A stretch of DNA of 56,000 nt from a virus: positions 1 through 56,000 of IMG/VR virus record IMGVR_UViG_3300044626_000250; one strand, given 5' to 3'. Positions 26,057-34,089 of the stretch are shown piece by piece. Positions within the stretch are counted from its first letter, which is position 1, and the number at the start of each line of letters is the position of its first letter. Position numbers and translations under genes: made by a program. The notes under the pieces were generated by a model. That model saw only the letters and a program-made list of their open reading frames with translations, searched no databases and was not told the DNA's origin.

Positions 26057-26981
26057 ATCTGTTAAAAAAACTCCTGTTAAGAAAACTTCAACAGTTAAAA
26101 AAACTCCATCCACTAAAAAATTAGGCAATACTTCTCTTATACCTGGTATGGGTATGACTACTGTATCAGGATATGAAAATATGAGTGCTAAAAAAGGTGT
26201 TTCTATTAAGAAAGCACAAGATGGTACTCTTCAACCTATGGGTGAAAATTCTCGTAAAGTTGGTGAACGTAAATATGTTTCTGAAGATGGAAATTATAAA
26301 ATGAAATTTAAAGGAAAGGATGCTGATGGTTCTACTAGTGCTGTCCAAAGAAGAACATTAAAAGGGTTTTTAAAAGGAGCACCTAAAGCTGCTGGTAAAA
26401 TGAAAATGAAAAATGGTGGAGCAACTTTAAGACAAGCTCCAAAATCAACAATGGAAAAAATCTCTAGTACAAAACTAAAAGATGTTCCAGAAAAAGCAGT
26501 TAATGTTGCTAAAAAATTCATTAAATCAGGAAAAGATAAAGTTAGAAACACTATTAATAAAGTAAAAAATACTACTGTAGGAGAAGCTGCTGAAAATGCT
26601 GTAGAATTATTTACTGGATATAATCCTAATAGAAAACCTATTAAAAAAGCAGACAAAGTATTATCTGCTATGGCTAAGAGAAATGGTGGTAAAGTGGGTA
26701 AAATGAGAAATGGTGGTTCTGTTAAAAATATTTCTGCTGGACCTTCTAAAAAATCTCCTACTGCTTCTAAAGTAGATCCTAAAGGAGCATATACAAAAGT
26801 ACAAGAACGTACACTTGGAAATATGAAAATGGGTGGTTCTTTAAAGAAACCTTCTGATGATCAAAAAGGTTTAAAAGCACTTCCTACACCTGTTAGAAAT
26901 AAAATGGGCTATCAAAAAAATGGTGGTGCTACTAAAATGATGAAATCAGGTGGTAAAATGAAAAAAGGCAAAAGCTGTTAA
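26031..26981 (+). CDS. Basic Lys/Gly-rich repeat protein with KKAQDG and NGG motifs
   Basis: A 316-residue, strongly basic protein (runs such as SVKKTPVKKTSTVKKTPSTK) with low hydrophobicity and probably little fixed structure. It contains SIKKAQDGT (about residue 59) and repeated NGG or GGS motifs in Lys-rich context: KMKNGGATL, KRNGGKVGKMRNGGSVK, KMGGSLKK and YQKNGGATKMMKSGG. It ends in a single Cys (KKGKSC). KKAQ(N/D/M)G recurs in the genes at 27248 and 28902, so this is a small paralogous family. A role in binding packaged DNA or as disordered virion cargo is inferred from charge and position only. ATG at 26031 or 26034 may be used. Confidence 0.55.
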   Translation: MMTTNPTGKSVKKTPVKKTSTVKKTPSTKKLGNTSLIPGMGMTTVSGYENMSAKKGVSIKKAQDGTLQPMGENSRKVGERKYVSEDGNYKMKFKGKDADGSTSAVQRRTLKGFLKGAPKAAGKMKMKNGGATLRQAPKSTMEKISSTKLKDVPEKAVNVAKKFIKSGKDKVRNTINKVKNTTVGEAAENAVELFTGYNPNRKPIKKADKVLSAMAKRNGGKVGKMRNGGSVKNISAGPSKKSPTASKVDPKGAYTKVQERTLGNMKMGGSLKKPSDDQKGLKALPTPVRNKMGYQKNGGATKMMKSGGKMKKGKSC

Positions 26982-26984
26982 GCC

Positions 26985-27248
26985 ATGGCTACAGCTAAAA
27001 AGATTAGTTGCTTGGAAGGATATGCTAAAAAAGGCACAAAGAAAAAAGGCAATAAGACAGTGAACAACTGTGTTAAAATCACGCCTAAAGCTAAAGATGG
27101 TAAATGGATACAAAAAGCTACAGCCTCTATTAAACGTAGAGGAACTGAAGGCAAATGTACACCTATCACTAAACCTGGTTGTACTGGTAGAGCTAAAGCT
27201 CTTGCAAAAACTTTCAAAAAAATTGCTAAATCTAATAAAAAGAAATAA
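26985..27248 (+). CDS. Small basic Cys-containing protein (87 aa)
   Basis: An 87-residue, very basic protein, 3 nt after the previous stop. It has four Cys (SCLEGY, NNCVK, GKCTPITKPGC) and ends in a Lys-rich helix (RAKALAKTFKKIAKSNKKK). The segment KWIQKATASIKRRGTEGKC is a pattern I recall from short basic proteins of phages and some large viruses. The Cys spacing might bind zinc. A nucleic-acid-binding or DNA-packing role is possible but unproven. Its stop overlaps the next ATG (TAATGG). Confidence 0.55.
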   Translation: MATAKKISCLEGYAKKGTKKKGNKTVNNCVKITPKAKDGKWIQKATASIKRRGTEGKCTPITKPGCTGRAKALAKTFKKIAKSNKKK

Positions 27249-27742
27249 TGGCTAAAATAACAAAAGTTCCTAATGGTCCTCTTATTAAGAAGAAAGGCCC
27301 TTTTAAAGGAAGTACGTTAAAGACTGGTGGTCCTGTTAAAAAAGCACAGAATGGTGTCTCCACCACTACAAAACCTAATTATAGTAATATGAAAACTACT
27401 AAAAAAAGTTTTTTTAAGGATAAGGAATACACTCCAACAGCTATAGATAGTTCATATTACAGACAAGGTTTTGATATGGCAACAAAAGGAAAATCTTCTA
27501 TACCTGCTTATGATATGAAAACTACACAAGGTTTACGTGGATACGAAGAAGCTACTAAGAGAGGTTTAAATCCAAAGAAAAAACCTAAAGCTAAGACTGG
27601 TGCAATGATTAAACGTGCTGATGGTTCATATTCAAAACGTGGATTATGGGATAACATAAGAGCTAATAAAGGATCTGGAAAGAAACCTACAAAGCAAATG
27701 CTTGTACAAGAACGTAAAATAAAAGCTAAATCTAAGAAATAA
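27248..27742 (+). CDS. Basic KKAQNG-family protein (164 aa)
   Basis: A 164-residue, Lys-rich protein with PVKKAQNGVSTT at about residues 32-43 and a Gly/Lys-rich N-terminus (GPLIKKKGPFKGSTLKTGG). A central part, YYRQGFDMATKGKSS, resembles the NYKIGFIRGVKG part of the 28902 gene (both follow a Tyr and precede a Lys/Gly turn). No Cys. The C-terminus KPTKQMLVQERKIKAKSKK is a basic helix. It belongs to the same family as the 26031 and 28902 genes. Start and stop overlap both neighbours by one base. Confidence 0.55.
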   Translation: MAKITKVPNGPLIKKKGPFKGSTLKTGGPVKKAQNGVSTTTKPNYSNMKTTKKSFFKDKEYTPTAIDSSYYRQGFDMATKGKSSIPAYDMKTTQGLRGYEEATKRGLNPKKKPKAKTGAMIKRADGSYSKRGLWDNIRANKGSGKKPTKQMLVQERKIKAKSKK

Positions 27743-28380
27743 TGCCTACATTTATTAAAACTGGTTTTTGGGAAAATAGAACTCTTCCAAAACAAGGATA
27801 CAAAGGAGAATTAAATCTTGATTATTTTGTATCCACACTAATACCTGCTGTTACATATGCAGAAGTGATTTCAGCATTAGGTTATACACCTGAAGATAAG
27901 TCTATGAGTGCTTATTCAATGCGAGTGAATAATACAAATGCCACTGCAAATGCTACTCAAACAACGTATAGAAGTCCTGGAATTCAGACATACACTGGTT
28001 CTATAGCTTGGACTGGAACAACTGCTCCAAGTGGAGCAACAAATCATTCTTATAATTGGACACAAATAGGAAATTTGGTCACTTTAAACATTACACTAAA
28101 ATATGCAGTAGCTGGATCTGCATTAACTATAGCTCTTATAGATTTACCATCTGATTGTCCAAGTCCTATTAGACCAAGTGGATTAACTTCTGCTGCTGAA
28201 AAATTGTATATTGGATCTGGAAGATTTAGTGTAAGTACTACAGCCCAATCATCTACACCATTTACAGAAGCAAGTATTAGAAATAATAGTACAGTTACTG
28301 GTTTTCAAGTTTTTATGCAGAATGCAGCTGCTTTGGGAGTTACATTAGCACAAGTTACAATACAATACTATACATCATGA
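27742..28380 (+). CDS. Fiber-like protein with ALGYTP motif
   Basis: A 212-residue protein. Residues about 35-50 read TYAEVISALGYTPED, the same motif type as in the large fiber at 17605. The remainder is a beta-rich jelly-roll-like domain (SYNWTQIGNLVTLNITLKYA, FQVFMQNAAALGVTLAQVTI). It probably forms a short fiber or head decoration. It is embedded between the basic KKAQNG genes, which suggests those also encode virion components. Its ATG overlaps the previous TAA, and its TGA overlaps the next ATG (ATGA). Confidence 0.6.
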   Translation: MPTFIKTGFWENRTLPKQGYKGELNLDYFVSTLIPAVTYAEVISALGYTPEDKSMSAYSMRVNNTNATANATQTTYRSPGIQTYTGSIAWTGTTAPSGATNHSYNWTQIGNLVTLNITLKYAVAGSALTIALIDLPSDCPSPIRPSGLTSAAEKLYIGSGRFSVSTTAQSSTPFTEASIRNNSTVTGFQVFMQNAAALGVTLAQVTIQYYTS

Positions 28381-28541
28381 GACATATAAAACAAAAAGTA
28401 GAAACACCATACATAGTGGTGTTGGCAGAAGAACCATTAGAACAACATCTTTCTATAACAACCTTTCCAGATCTTTTTGAAATTGTAGATAATGAACTAC
28501 CACAAATAGTAGAGTATCTAAATTTTCAAAATGGAAACTAA
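28377..28541 (+). CDS. Small acidic hypothetical protein (54 aa)
   Basis: A 54-residue frame that begins in the ATGA overlap with the fiber-like gene. It is acidic (LAEEPLEQHLSITTFPDLFE, then IVDNELPQIVEYLNF), in contrast to its basic neighbours. Coupling to the fiber gene suggests a chaperone or a fiber partner; function is not recognised. Confidence 0.5.
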   Translation: MRHIKQKVETPYIVVLAEEPLEQHLSITTFPDLFEIVDNELPQIVEYLNFQNGN

Positions 28542-28556
28542 TATCATAAAATAGTT

Positions 28557-28835
28557 ATGGCAACACCAGCATGGCAAAGAAAAGAAGGAAAGAATCCTTC
28601 TGGAGGACTAAATGCTAAAGGCGTAGCTTCATATAGAAAAGCTAATCCTGGAAGCAAACTTAAAACAGCTGTTACAACAAAACCTTCTAAGCTTAAAGCT
28701 GGAAGCAAGGCTGCAGGAAGACGTAAGTCATTTTGTAGTAGAATGTCAGGTATGAAGAAGAAACTCACATCTGCTAAGACAGCAAATGACCCAAACTCAA
28801 GAATCAATAAAAGCTTGAGAAAATGGAACTGTTAA
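28557..28835 (+). CDS. Small conserved basic protein (DUF6321-like)
   Basis: A 92-residue protein with a distinctive signature that I recall as the DUF6321 family, seen in diverse phages: PAWQRKEGKNPSGGLNAKG near the N-terminus, AGRRKSFCSRMSGMKKK in the centre, and NDPNSRINKSLRKWNC at the C-terminus. Two Cys are present. The molecular role is unknown; the basic charge and the position among basic virion-type genes suggest nucleic-acid contact. The family name is from memory and was not checked. Confidence 0.7.
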   Translation: MATPAWQRKEGKNPSGGLNAKGVASYRKANPGSKLKTAVTTKPSKLKAGSKAAGRRKSFCSRMSGMKKKLTSAKTANDPNSRINKSLRKWNC

Positions 28836-28844
28836 TAACAAACT

Positions 28845-28865
28845 AAATAACTTCTTTGGTTATTT
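28845..28865 (+). other. AT-rich hairpin upstream of a basic-protein gene
   Basis: Perfect 7-bp arms AAATAAC/GTTATTT with loop TTCTTTG, in the 66-base gap before the gene at 28902. The stem is weak and there is no T-run, so it is not a convincing terminator. Confidence 0.3.
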
Positions 28866-28901
28866 ACAAAAAGCAATATCAACAATATAATAATGTAAAT
28901 T

Positions 28902-29996
28902 ATGGCAACAACAAAAAAACCTGTTAAAAAAATGCAAGGAGGTGGTACAACAAAAAAACCTATTGTACTTCGACCTGATTATAGAAATTTACAACTAGCT
29001 AGATCTTATAATAATGCAAAAGTAGGAAATAAACTTAATACTCCTGCTACTAAACAAGACAGTACTAATTATAAAATAGGATTTATAAGAGGTGTAAAAG
29101 GATGGAAACCTTCTGCAGATAGATTAAAATATGAAGGAGAAGGTGAATACCAAAAAATGGGTAGATGGGAAGGACAAAATATGAAAAAAGAAGCTCTTTC
29201 AAAAAAGAAAACTAGTGGTAAAACAACCAAAGCTAAAAATGGTACATCATTAGGTATGAAATCTGTTAAAGCTGGATTTGATAAAAATCCTGGTGTAACT
29301 AGAGCTGATATTATTACAGCTGCTACAAAGAAAGCTAAATCTGGTACAAAAGTTAAGAAAGCTGGACTAGGAGATAGTATAAAAGGACTTTTTAGTAATG
29401 GTGGAGCAGGTAAAATGTTAGGAGGATTTGCATTAGGTAGTATGTTAGGTGGTCGTGCTAAATCTGGCTCTACTGTAAAGAAAGCACAAATGGGAAGTTT
29501 TGTAACAAATGAGTTTGCTGCAAAGAATAGAGCTTTTCCAGCTAATCCTAAACCTAAATCTACTTCTAATACAAAATTGTTAGATAGTTCAATAAAAAAA
29601 GGTAAAGCTATAAATGCTTTCCAAGGTAAAAAGGGAATGGTTGCTAAATCTGGTACATCTGTTAAAAAAGCTCAGAATGGTTGGTATAGATATAATGGTA
29701 GACTTGTAAATGATGATGTAAGTATTTCACGTATGCACAAAGTTGTAAAAGCAAATAGTCCTAAAAGTAATAAAGGTTTAAAACCTATAAAATCATCTAA
29801 TGAAAATATAATTCATGGAGGAGGTTCCCCTTCATTTTCATATAAAAGATATGAATATAAAAAACCTGTAACAAACCATGCTGATAGTTTAAAAGCTTAT
29901 AATTCTACTAAATTACTAGATAAAGAATCTGATAGATATTCTTCAGGTTATAGATCTGGTGGGTCAGTAAAAAAATGCAAATATGGCTGCAAGTAA
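28902..29996 (+). CDS. Basic KKAQNG-family protein with Cys-rich C-terminus (364 aa)
   Basis: A 364-residue Lys/Gly/Ser-rich protein. The family motif occurs repeatedly: KPVKKMQGGG at the start, KVKKAGLGD, STVKKAQMGSF and TSVKKAQNGWY, each preceded by a (A/K)SG(T/S) stretch such as AKSGTK, AKSGST and AKSGTS. Between two motifs is a Gly-rich helix, GGAGKMLGGFALGSMLGGRA. The C-terminus ends SVKKCKYGCK with two Cys. The regular spacing of KSGxxVKK units suggests tandem modules that bind a repetitive ligand such as DNA or a virion surface. It may also be a substrate for proteolysis or modification. Function is unknown. Confidence 0.55.
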   Translation: MATTKKPVKKMQGGGTTKKPIVLRPDYRNLQLARSYNNAKVGNKLNTPATKQDSTNYKIGFIRGVKGWKPSADRLKYEGEGEYQKMGRWEGQNMKKEALSKKKTSGKTTKAKNGTSLGMKSVKAGFDKNPGVTRADIITAATKKAKSGTKVKKAGLGDSIKGLFSNGGAGKMLGGFALGSMLGGRAKSGSTVKKAQMGSFVTNEFAAKNRAFPANPKPKSTSNTKLLDSSIKKGKAINAFQGKKGMVAKSGTSVKKAQNGWYRYNGRLVNDDVSISRMHKVVKANSPKSNKGLKPIKSSNENIIHGGGSPSFSYKRYEYKKPVTNHADSLKAYNSTKLLDKESDRYSSGYRSGGSVKKCKYGCK

Positions 29997-30159
29997 ATCA
30001 ATGACAGCTGGTAAAGCTAAGAAGAGTGGAGCACCAAGAATGGCCCCAAAGGTTGCTATCCCTAGCAAAAAGAATCCTATGTGGATGAAAGAATCTGATA
30101 CAAAATCACAACGTAAATCTCCTATGCTTCCTATGAAGCAAAAAAGATTATCAAAATAA
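29983..30159 (+). CDS. Small basic hypothetical protein (58 aa)
   Basis: A 58-residue basic frame whose ATG lies 14 bases inside the 3' end of the previous gene; it ends just before the convergent terminator. The sequence (MAASKSMTAGKAKKSGAPRM, then Lys/Met/Pro-rich) is similar in composition to the basic neighbours but lacks the KKAQNG motif. It is the last rightward gene in the block. Function is unknown. Confidence 0.5.
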   Translation: MAASKSMTAGKAKKSGAPRMAPKVAIPSKKNPMWMKESDTKSQRKSPMLPMKQKRLSK

Positions 30160-30196
30160 TATTCTTTGTTTTTCTTTTCTTTTTTTTTTTCTAAAG

Positions 30197-30229
30197 AAAA
30201 AGCCCCTCTTTAAATAGAAGGGCTTTTTT
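30197..30229. terminator. Bidirectional intrinsic terminator between convergent blocks
   Basis: Arms AAAAAGCCC (30197-30205) and GGGCTTTTT (30220-30228), extended inward by a few pairs, with T-runs in both reading directions. It lies between the last rightward gene (stop 30159) and the last leftward gene (stop 30233). Confidence 0.85.
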
Positions 30230-30232
30230 GAT

Positions 30233-30901
30233 TTATTTATTTATTGTTAAGTCAAAGAAGTTACCAAAACTCTCTAATCTAGAAACATCTATTTTCTTAT
30301 GTTTTAAAAAAGGAATCACGCTATCATAGAATGATTGTTTATCTTCTTTCCACCCTGGATGAAATGATATATGCATAGGTACATTTAGATCCCATAAAGT
30401 TTTATCTTTTAATAGTTCTGTTTCATGACCTTCTACATCTATTTTAATCACTGATATATCTTGTTCAGATAGATTGTACTTATCAAGAATATCTTTTATA
30501 GAAACACATTTACATTTTATCACATTGGTTTTACATGAATCTCGTGTGATGCTTTGTCCAAGCACATCACATCCTATTTCTATTTCAGGATGTATAGACA
30601 CAGCAGCATTATTTAAATGAATGTTCTCAATTTTGTTCAGCTCTATGTTCTGTTTAAACTCATCGTGAGCTATTCCATCTGGTTCAAAACAAATACATTG
30701 TTTAGAAAACTGAGATGCTACTAATGATATAGGTCCAATCCAAGATCCTATATCAATAAATGTTTTATCTTTATCAAGACGAGGAATGATAAAATCAAAT
30801 GTAGAGTTTTCCCAACCTTCATAGTGATCTGACCAAAACTTTGAGTTTAATTCAGTGTCTACAACATTAAAACTCTTTCCAAATTTTTTTACTGTATTCA
30901 T
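30233..30901 (-). CDS. FkbM-type SAM-dependent methyltransferase
   Basis: A 222-residue Rossmann-fold methyltransferase. The SAM-binding glycine loop is FIDIGSWIGP (residues 48-57), followed by the acidic ribose contact CFEPDG (E73). The later segment SVIKIDVEGHETELLKD is the hallmark of the FkbM family. FkbM enzymes usually O-methylate sugars or natural products. The gene overlaps the upstream glycosyltransferase by 4 bases, so together with two glycosyltransferases it forms a glycan-modifying cassette at the end of the leftward operon. The target (virion protein, host capsule or O-antigen) is unknown. Confidence 0.82.
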   Translation of the reverse strand: MNTVKKFGKSFNVVDTELNSKFWSDHYEGWENSTFDFIIPRLDKDKTFIDIGSWIGPISLVASQFSKQCICFEPDGIAHDEFKQNIELNKIENIHLNNAAVSIHPEIEIGCDVLGQSITRDSCKTNVIKCKCVSIKDILDKYNLSEQDISVIKIDVEGHETELLKDKTLWDLNVPMHISFHPGWKEDKQSFYDSVIPFLKHKKIDVSRLESFGNFFDLTINK

Positions 30902-31515
30902 AATTGTTGTTTTAATTTACTTCCCCAAGATGAAACACCTGAAGCATGCTCTAGATAGTATCTCCATTCTTCTGGTATCTCATTCAAGTACCAAGGAATA
31001 TGTTTAATACAATAAGGTTTATCTAATCTGATAGCACTATATGTAAATGGTGAGTTAGGTGGATATAGTGCAAATGTAGTGTCTATATCAGCAATCCAAC
31101 CATGCTCGTTTTTATTAACCCAAAACTTACTTTCCCAGTCTATTATATTCTGTCTAAGAGGTGTCTCAGGAAGATTTAGGTCTAGAGAGAAGCCAACCTT
31201 TGTATTGTCTTTTGCAATGTTTAACATTACATCTAACCAATCATCTGGAACTCCTTCATAAGAACAATCTGAATCAGCTATTATAAAATAGTCTTTCAGA
31301 TGTTCTTTTAAATCATTTCCCCATACACTATGAGGACCTCCATTTGTTTTAGCATATACAACTTCAACAGGGCACGTTTTATAATATTCCAATAATGGTG
31401 GATATGTAGATTGCTGATCATATATAATCACATCTATTCTACTTTCTTTAGATAGGAAGTCTACTGTTTCTTTGAGTGTAGATAGAAGATTTCTATTTAC
31501 GATTATTGCTTTCAC
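30898..31515 (-). CDS. Putative glycosyltransferase, GT2-like
   Basis: A 205-residue protein. It begins MKAIIVNRNLLSTLKETVDF, has IDVIIYDQQST (typical of the first half of a GT-A nucleotide-binding fold) and a DYFIIADSDCSY segment with the DxD motif at D81-D83. It is shorter than most GT2 enzymes and lacks any membrane segment. It overlaps the next gene upstream by 23 bases and the methyltransferase downstream by 4, so the three are co-expressed. Confidence 0.7.
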   Translation of the reverse strand: MKAIIVNRNLLSTLKETVDFLSKESRIDVIIYDQQSTYPPLLEYYKTCPVEVVYAKTNGGPHSVWGNDLKEHLKDYFIIADSDCSYEGVPDDWLDVMLNIAKDNTKVGFSLDLNLPETPLRQNIIDWESKFWVNKNEHGWIADIDTTFALYPPNSPFTYSAIRLDKPYCIKHIPWYLNEIPEEWRYYLEHASGVSSWGSKLKQQL

Positions 31516-32257
31516 TAATAAAATCTTTTAGCATTTGTGCATAGTCTTTGTTCCAATGAGGAACTAACTGAATATGTCCTGTACGTATAATACCTTTTTT
31601 TCTTAAAGCTTCAATGTATTCACTGTGTCTCTGTATGATGTTAGGTCTATCTGCAGTGTCTGTACCTTGTCCAGATTGATGATAACCACGACCACCCCAC
31701 ATGTAAAACCAAGAAGCTTCTGATTCAGGCATTGTTACATCAATAACATGTTGTCTTCCTAGAGCATGTATCTTATTAACTAATGTCATATCTCCACCAG
31801 CATTCTGAATAGGACTCTTACCTATTTGTTCCCAAACTTTTTTGCTATATACAATACCAGAATTACCAAGTCCCATTATTTTTGTTATACGAGGTTCATT
31901 ATAGAATACACCTGTGGCCCAATGAATAATGTTTGTATCTTCTTTCCAATGTTTTGCAATGTTAGATAGATGATTGCTTAACGCTACATCATCATCGTCC
32001 CATACAGCAATAAGTTCTCCAGAACATTGTTCTATTGCATAGTTTTCTTTATCCCCAATTGTAGGGAATGTTTCATCCATATTAAATATCTTTATCTCTG
32101 GATGATCGTACACTAACTTTTGAAGAGGGTAGTCATTAACTATGATTAGTTCTTTCTTACCTGGATACTCTTGTATGAGGAAGCTTTGTATTGCTTCCTC
32201 AAGAGTATCTACTCTTCCATAAGTGATGCATTTGCAACTGATGAAAGGATATTCCAT
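31493..32257 (-). CDS. GT2-family glycosyltransferase
   Basis: Numbered from the ATG at 32257, which follows the preceding stop within one base; an in-frame ATG 24 bases upstream (32281) would overlap that gene and is less likely. The start MEYPFISCKCITYGRVDTLE, then KKELIIVND, TIGDKENYAIEQCSGELIAV and WDDDD (residues 86-90) are the standard GT2 N-terminal fold with the metal-binding acidic cluster. Later MPESEASWFYMWGGRGYHQSG-like residues fit the acceptor side. It probably transfers a sugar from a nucleotide donor; the acceptor is unknown. Confidence 0.8.
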   Translation of the reverse strand: MEYPFISCKCITYGRVDTLEEAIQSFLIQEYPGKKELIIVNDYPLQKLVYDHPEIKIFNMDETFPTIGDKENYAIEQCSGELIAVWDDDDVALSNHLSNIAKHWKEDTNIIHWATGVFYNEPRITKIMGLGNSGIVYSKKVWEQIGKSPIQNAGGDMTLVNKIHALGRQHVIDVTMPESEASWFYMWGGRGYHQSGQGTDTADRPNIIQRHSEYIEALRKKGIIRTGHIQLVPHWNKDYAQMLKDFISESNNRK

Positions 32258-32258
32258 A

Positions 32259-32540
32259 TTACCATTTATATATAACATCAAAAGGAGAAACTAACATAAC
32301 TGTTTCTTCTTCTGATAAAGGGATTAAAGGGGCCCTTTGTAATATTGATGGATCTACTAACACAACATCTCCTTTTTTAAGGACTGTCACTGTATCACCT
32401 ACACTATGAACAGTTAGTTTGTTCATTTTCTTTAGCATTTCTTTTTCTAAAGCTTCTTTTGTGTTTTCGTCTACAATAAGTTTGCTTTCTTCTTTCTTAG
32501 GTAGTTCTAAGAATATTCTGTTTCCAATTAAATTTCCCAT
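32259..32540 (-). CDS. Hypothetical protein (93 aa)
   Basis: A 93-residue protein with an acidic helical start and a C-terminal beta part (TVHSVGDTVTVLKKGDVVLV) that looks like a small barrel of the chaperonin-10 or KOW type by hydrophobic pattern (VGDxVxVLKKGDVVLVDPS). GroES-like loops have a similar rhythm, but this is a weak resemblance. Its ATG overlaps the previous stop by one base. Confidence 0.5.
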   Translation of the reverse strand: MGNLIGNRIFLELPKKEESKLIVDENTKEALEKEMLKKMNKLTVHSVGDTVTVLKKGDVVLVDPSILQRAPLIPLSEEETVMLVSPFDVIYKW

Positions 32541-32818
32541 TAGTCTTTGTGTTCTGTTAGTTTATAAAATCTTTCAGCATCTTCTTTGTTAAGATAGATT
32601 TCTGATTGAACGTTTTCTGTAACTCTTTTAAGTCTAGTTACTTTGTTGGTTTTAGGATTGATTTCTGGAACTTCTTTAGTTTGTTCATGAAGATCATCTA
32701 ATAAGACAATTGTCTCTCCTGATTCAATAGATACAGTTCTAATAACCATATCAATGTTAAAAGAGTCTCTAAACTCTTTGTCTTCTACTTTTCTTGTGTA
32801 AAAAAATTGGTTTCTCAT
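32540..32818 (-). CDS. Hypothetical protein (92 aa)
   Basis: A 92-residue protein (MRNQFFYTRKVEDKEFRDSF, then IDMVIRTVSIESGETIVLLD). It is mainly beta in the first half with a charged C-terminal half ending in HKD. It shares a stop/start overlap with the 32259 gene. No family is recognised. Confidence 0.5.
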   Translation of the reverse strand: MRNQFFYTRKVEDKEFRDSFNIDMVIRTVSIESGETIVLLDDLHEQTKEVPEINPKTNKVTRLKRVTENVQSEIYLNKEDAERFYKLTEHKD

Positions 32819-32830
32819 ATATAATATTAA

Positions 32831-33013
32831 TTAAACGCTTACTACTAATATCCAACATAAATCAATAGAAGGAGGAAAAGTTTCTCCTCTTGTTAAAGCG
32901 ATATAGTCTTTACCACTTCTATATAATCCACTAACGTTGGCTTTCTTTCCTGTACGTCCTACTGTTGCTTCACTATTCATTTCCAATAGTGATAATAAAA
33001 TTTTCTTAATCAT
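32831..33013 (-). CDS. Small hypothetical protein (60 aa)
   Basis: A 60-residue protein (MIKKILLSLLEMNSEATVGR, then GLYRSGKDYIALTRGETFPP) with a hydrophobic C-terminus (CWILVVSV). It follows the PhoH-like gene after a 13-base gap. No function is recognised. Confidence 0.45.
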   Translation of the reverse strand: MIKKILLSLLEMNSEATVGRTGKKANVSGLYRSGKDYIALTRGETFPPSIDLCWILVVSV

Positions 33014-33026
33014 GATATTTGTTTTT

Positions 33027-33674
33027 TTAGTTATACTCTAAGTCTAATATTTTACCTACTAAGTCACTTCTGTGATTAGCTTTAAGTTTAATCCATTCTA
33101 TTCCCTCTATCTTTTTTGAGAGTTCTATAGCATAAGACAGTCCAGTGTATGATTCCTTTATGTCTTTCTGCTCGTTATCACCATTGATGATGATTTTACC
33201 TGTCTTACCAAGTCTTGTTAAAATTGCAAGCATTTCAGCTTTAGTTAGATTCTGTGCTTCTTCTACAACAAGAACATCGTCAACTGTTTTACCTCTTACA
33301 AATTGTACAGGGAGTGCTTTGATTTTTTGATTTTTGATAAGTTCTTCGATCTTCACCTTATCATAACATCTAATAAGGTTTTCTTGGAAAGCTTCTAAAT
33401 ATGGATCGAATTTTTCTTTAAGGTCTCCAGGAAGAAAACCCATGGAAGTTCCCACTTCAACTGAAGCTCTAGTAACCAATATATGATTACATTGCTTCTT
33501 CATTAAGAAATCTAAAGCAACCTGTGCACACACTAAAGACTTACCACTTCCTGCTCTACCAGTTACAATTACAATCTGATTGTCTATTATAAGTTGCTTA
33601 GCAAGCTTTTGTTCTTCATTAAGAGTGAGGTTGTATTTAATCTCGCTCTTTCTTTCTCTGTTAGGCTCCTTCAT
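33027..33674 (-). CDS. phoH: PhoH-like P-loop ATPase
   Basis: A 215-residue protein with NLTLNEEQKLAKQLIIDNQI, Walker A GRAGSGKS (residues 39-46), then the family-typical VTRASVEVGTSMGFLPGDLK and EKFDPYL segments, and Walker B VLVVEEAQN. These match the PhoH family of predicted RNA or DNA helicase-like ATPases, which are frequent phage accessory genes. The exact role is unsettled. Its start overlaps the HNH gene's 3' end by 14 bases. Confidence 0.9.
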   Translation of the reverse strand: MKEPNRERKSEIKYNLTLNEEQKLAKQLIIDNQIVIVTGRAGSGKSLVCAQVALDFLMKKQCNHILVTRASVEVGTSMGFLPGDLKEKFDPYLEAFQENLIRCYDKVKIEELIKNQKIKALPVQFVRGKTVDDVLVVEEAQNLTKAEMLAILTRLGKTGKIIINGDNEQKDIKESYTGLSYAIELSKKIEGIEWIKLKANHRSDLVGKILDLEYN

Positions 33675-34089
33675 ATTTATTTTTTAAATATTCTATCCTT
33701 TCTTTTACAATGTCATCATAATGACCTCTTGTCTTTTTATCATGACATAATAAACAAAGATACATAATATTTTCTTTCTCAAAAGCAAGGTGAGGATATT
33801 TTGACTTTTCTAGTACATGATCAAACATATACGTGAGAGGATCATGACCTAAAAACACTTTACAAACTTCACAATTGTGCTGCTTGTTCTCTTTCCAATA
33901 ACGCATAAAGAACTGCTTCATCTCAGATGGTTGTTGGTTATGTCCATCATTATGGACAAAATTTGACTTTTTGCTGGAAATAACAGACATTTTACTAGTT
34001 AAACCCTTACCAGATGATAAGGGTTTTCTAGGTTTACATTTAAAACAATATTCAGAATTTGCATTCTTTCCACATGTTTTACATTTCAT
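33661..34089 (-). CDS. HNH endonuclease with N-terminal zinc ribbon
   Basis: A 142-residue protein. The N-terminus has CKTC and CFKC (C3, C6, C15, C18), a likely zinc ribbon. The nuclease core shows CEVC (C73, C76), FDHVL (D90, H91), N107, and CLLCHDKK (C112, C115, H116), the beta-beta-alpha HNH pattern with structural Cys. It could be a free-standing homing-type nuclease or a processing enzyme. Its ATG overlaps the MazG-like stop by one base. Confidence 0.82.
   Translation of the reverse strand: MKCKTCGKNANSEYCFKCKPRKPLSSGKGLTSKMSVISSKKSNFVHNDGHNQQPSEMKQFFMRYWKENKQHNCEVCKVFLGHDPLTYMFDHVLEKSKYPHLAFEKENIMYLCLLCHDKKTRGHYDDIVKERIEYLKNKYEGA

Noticed and set aside
28845-28865. AAATAAC/GTTATTT hairpin as a terminator.
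   Set aside because: The stem is all A-T except one pair and is not followed by a T-run, so it would be too weak.
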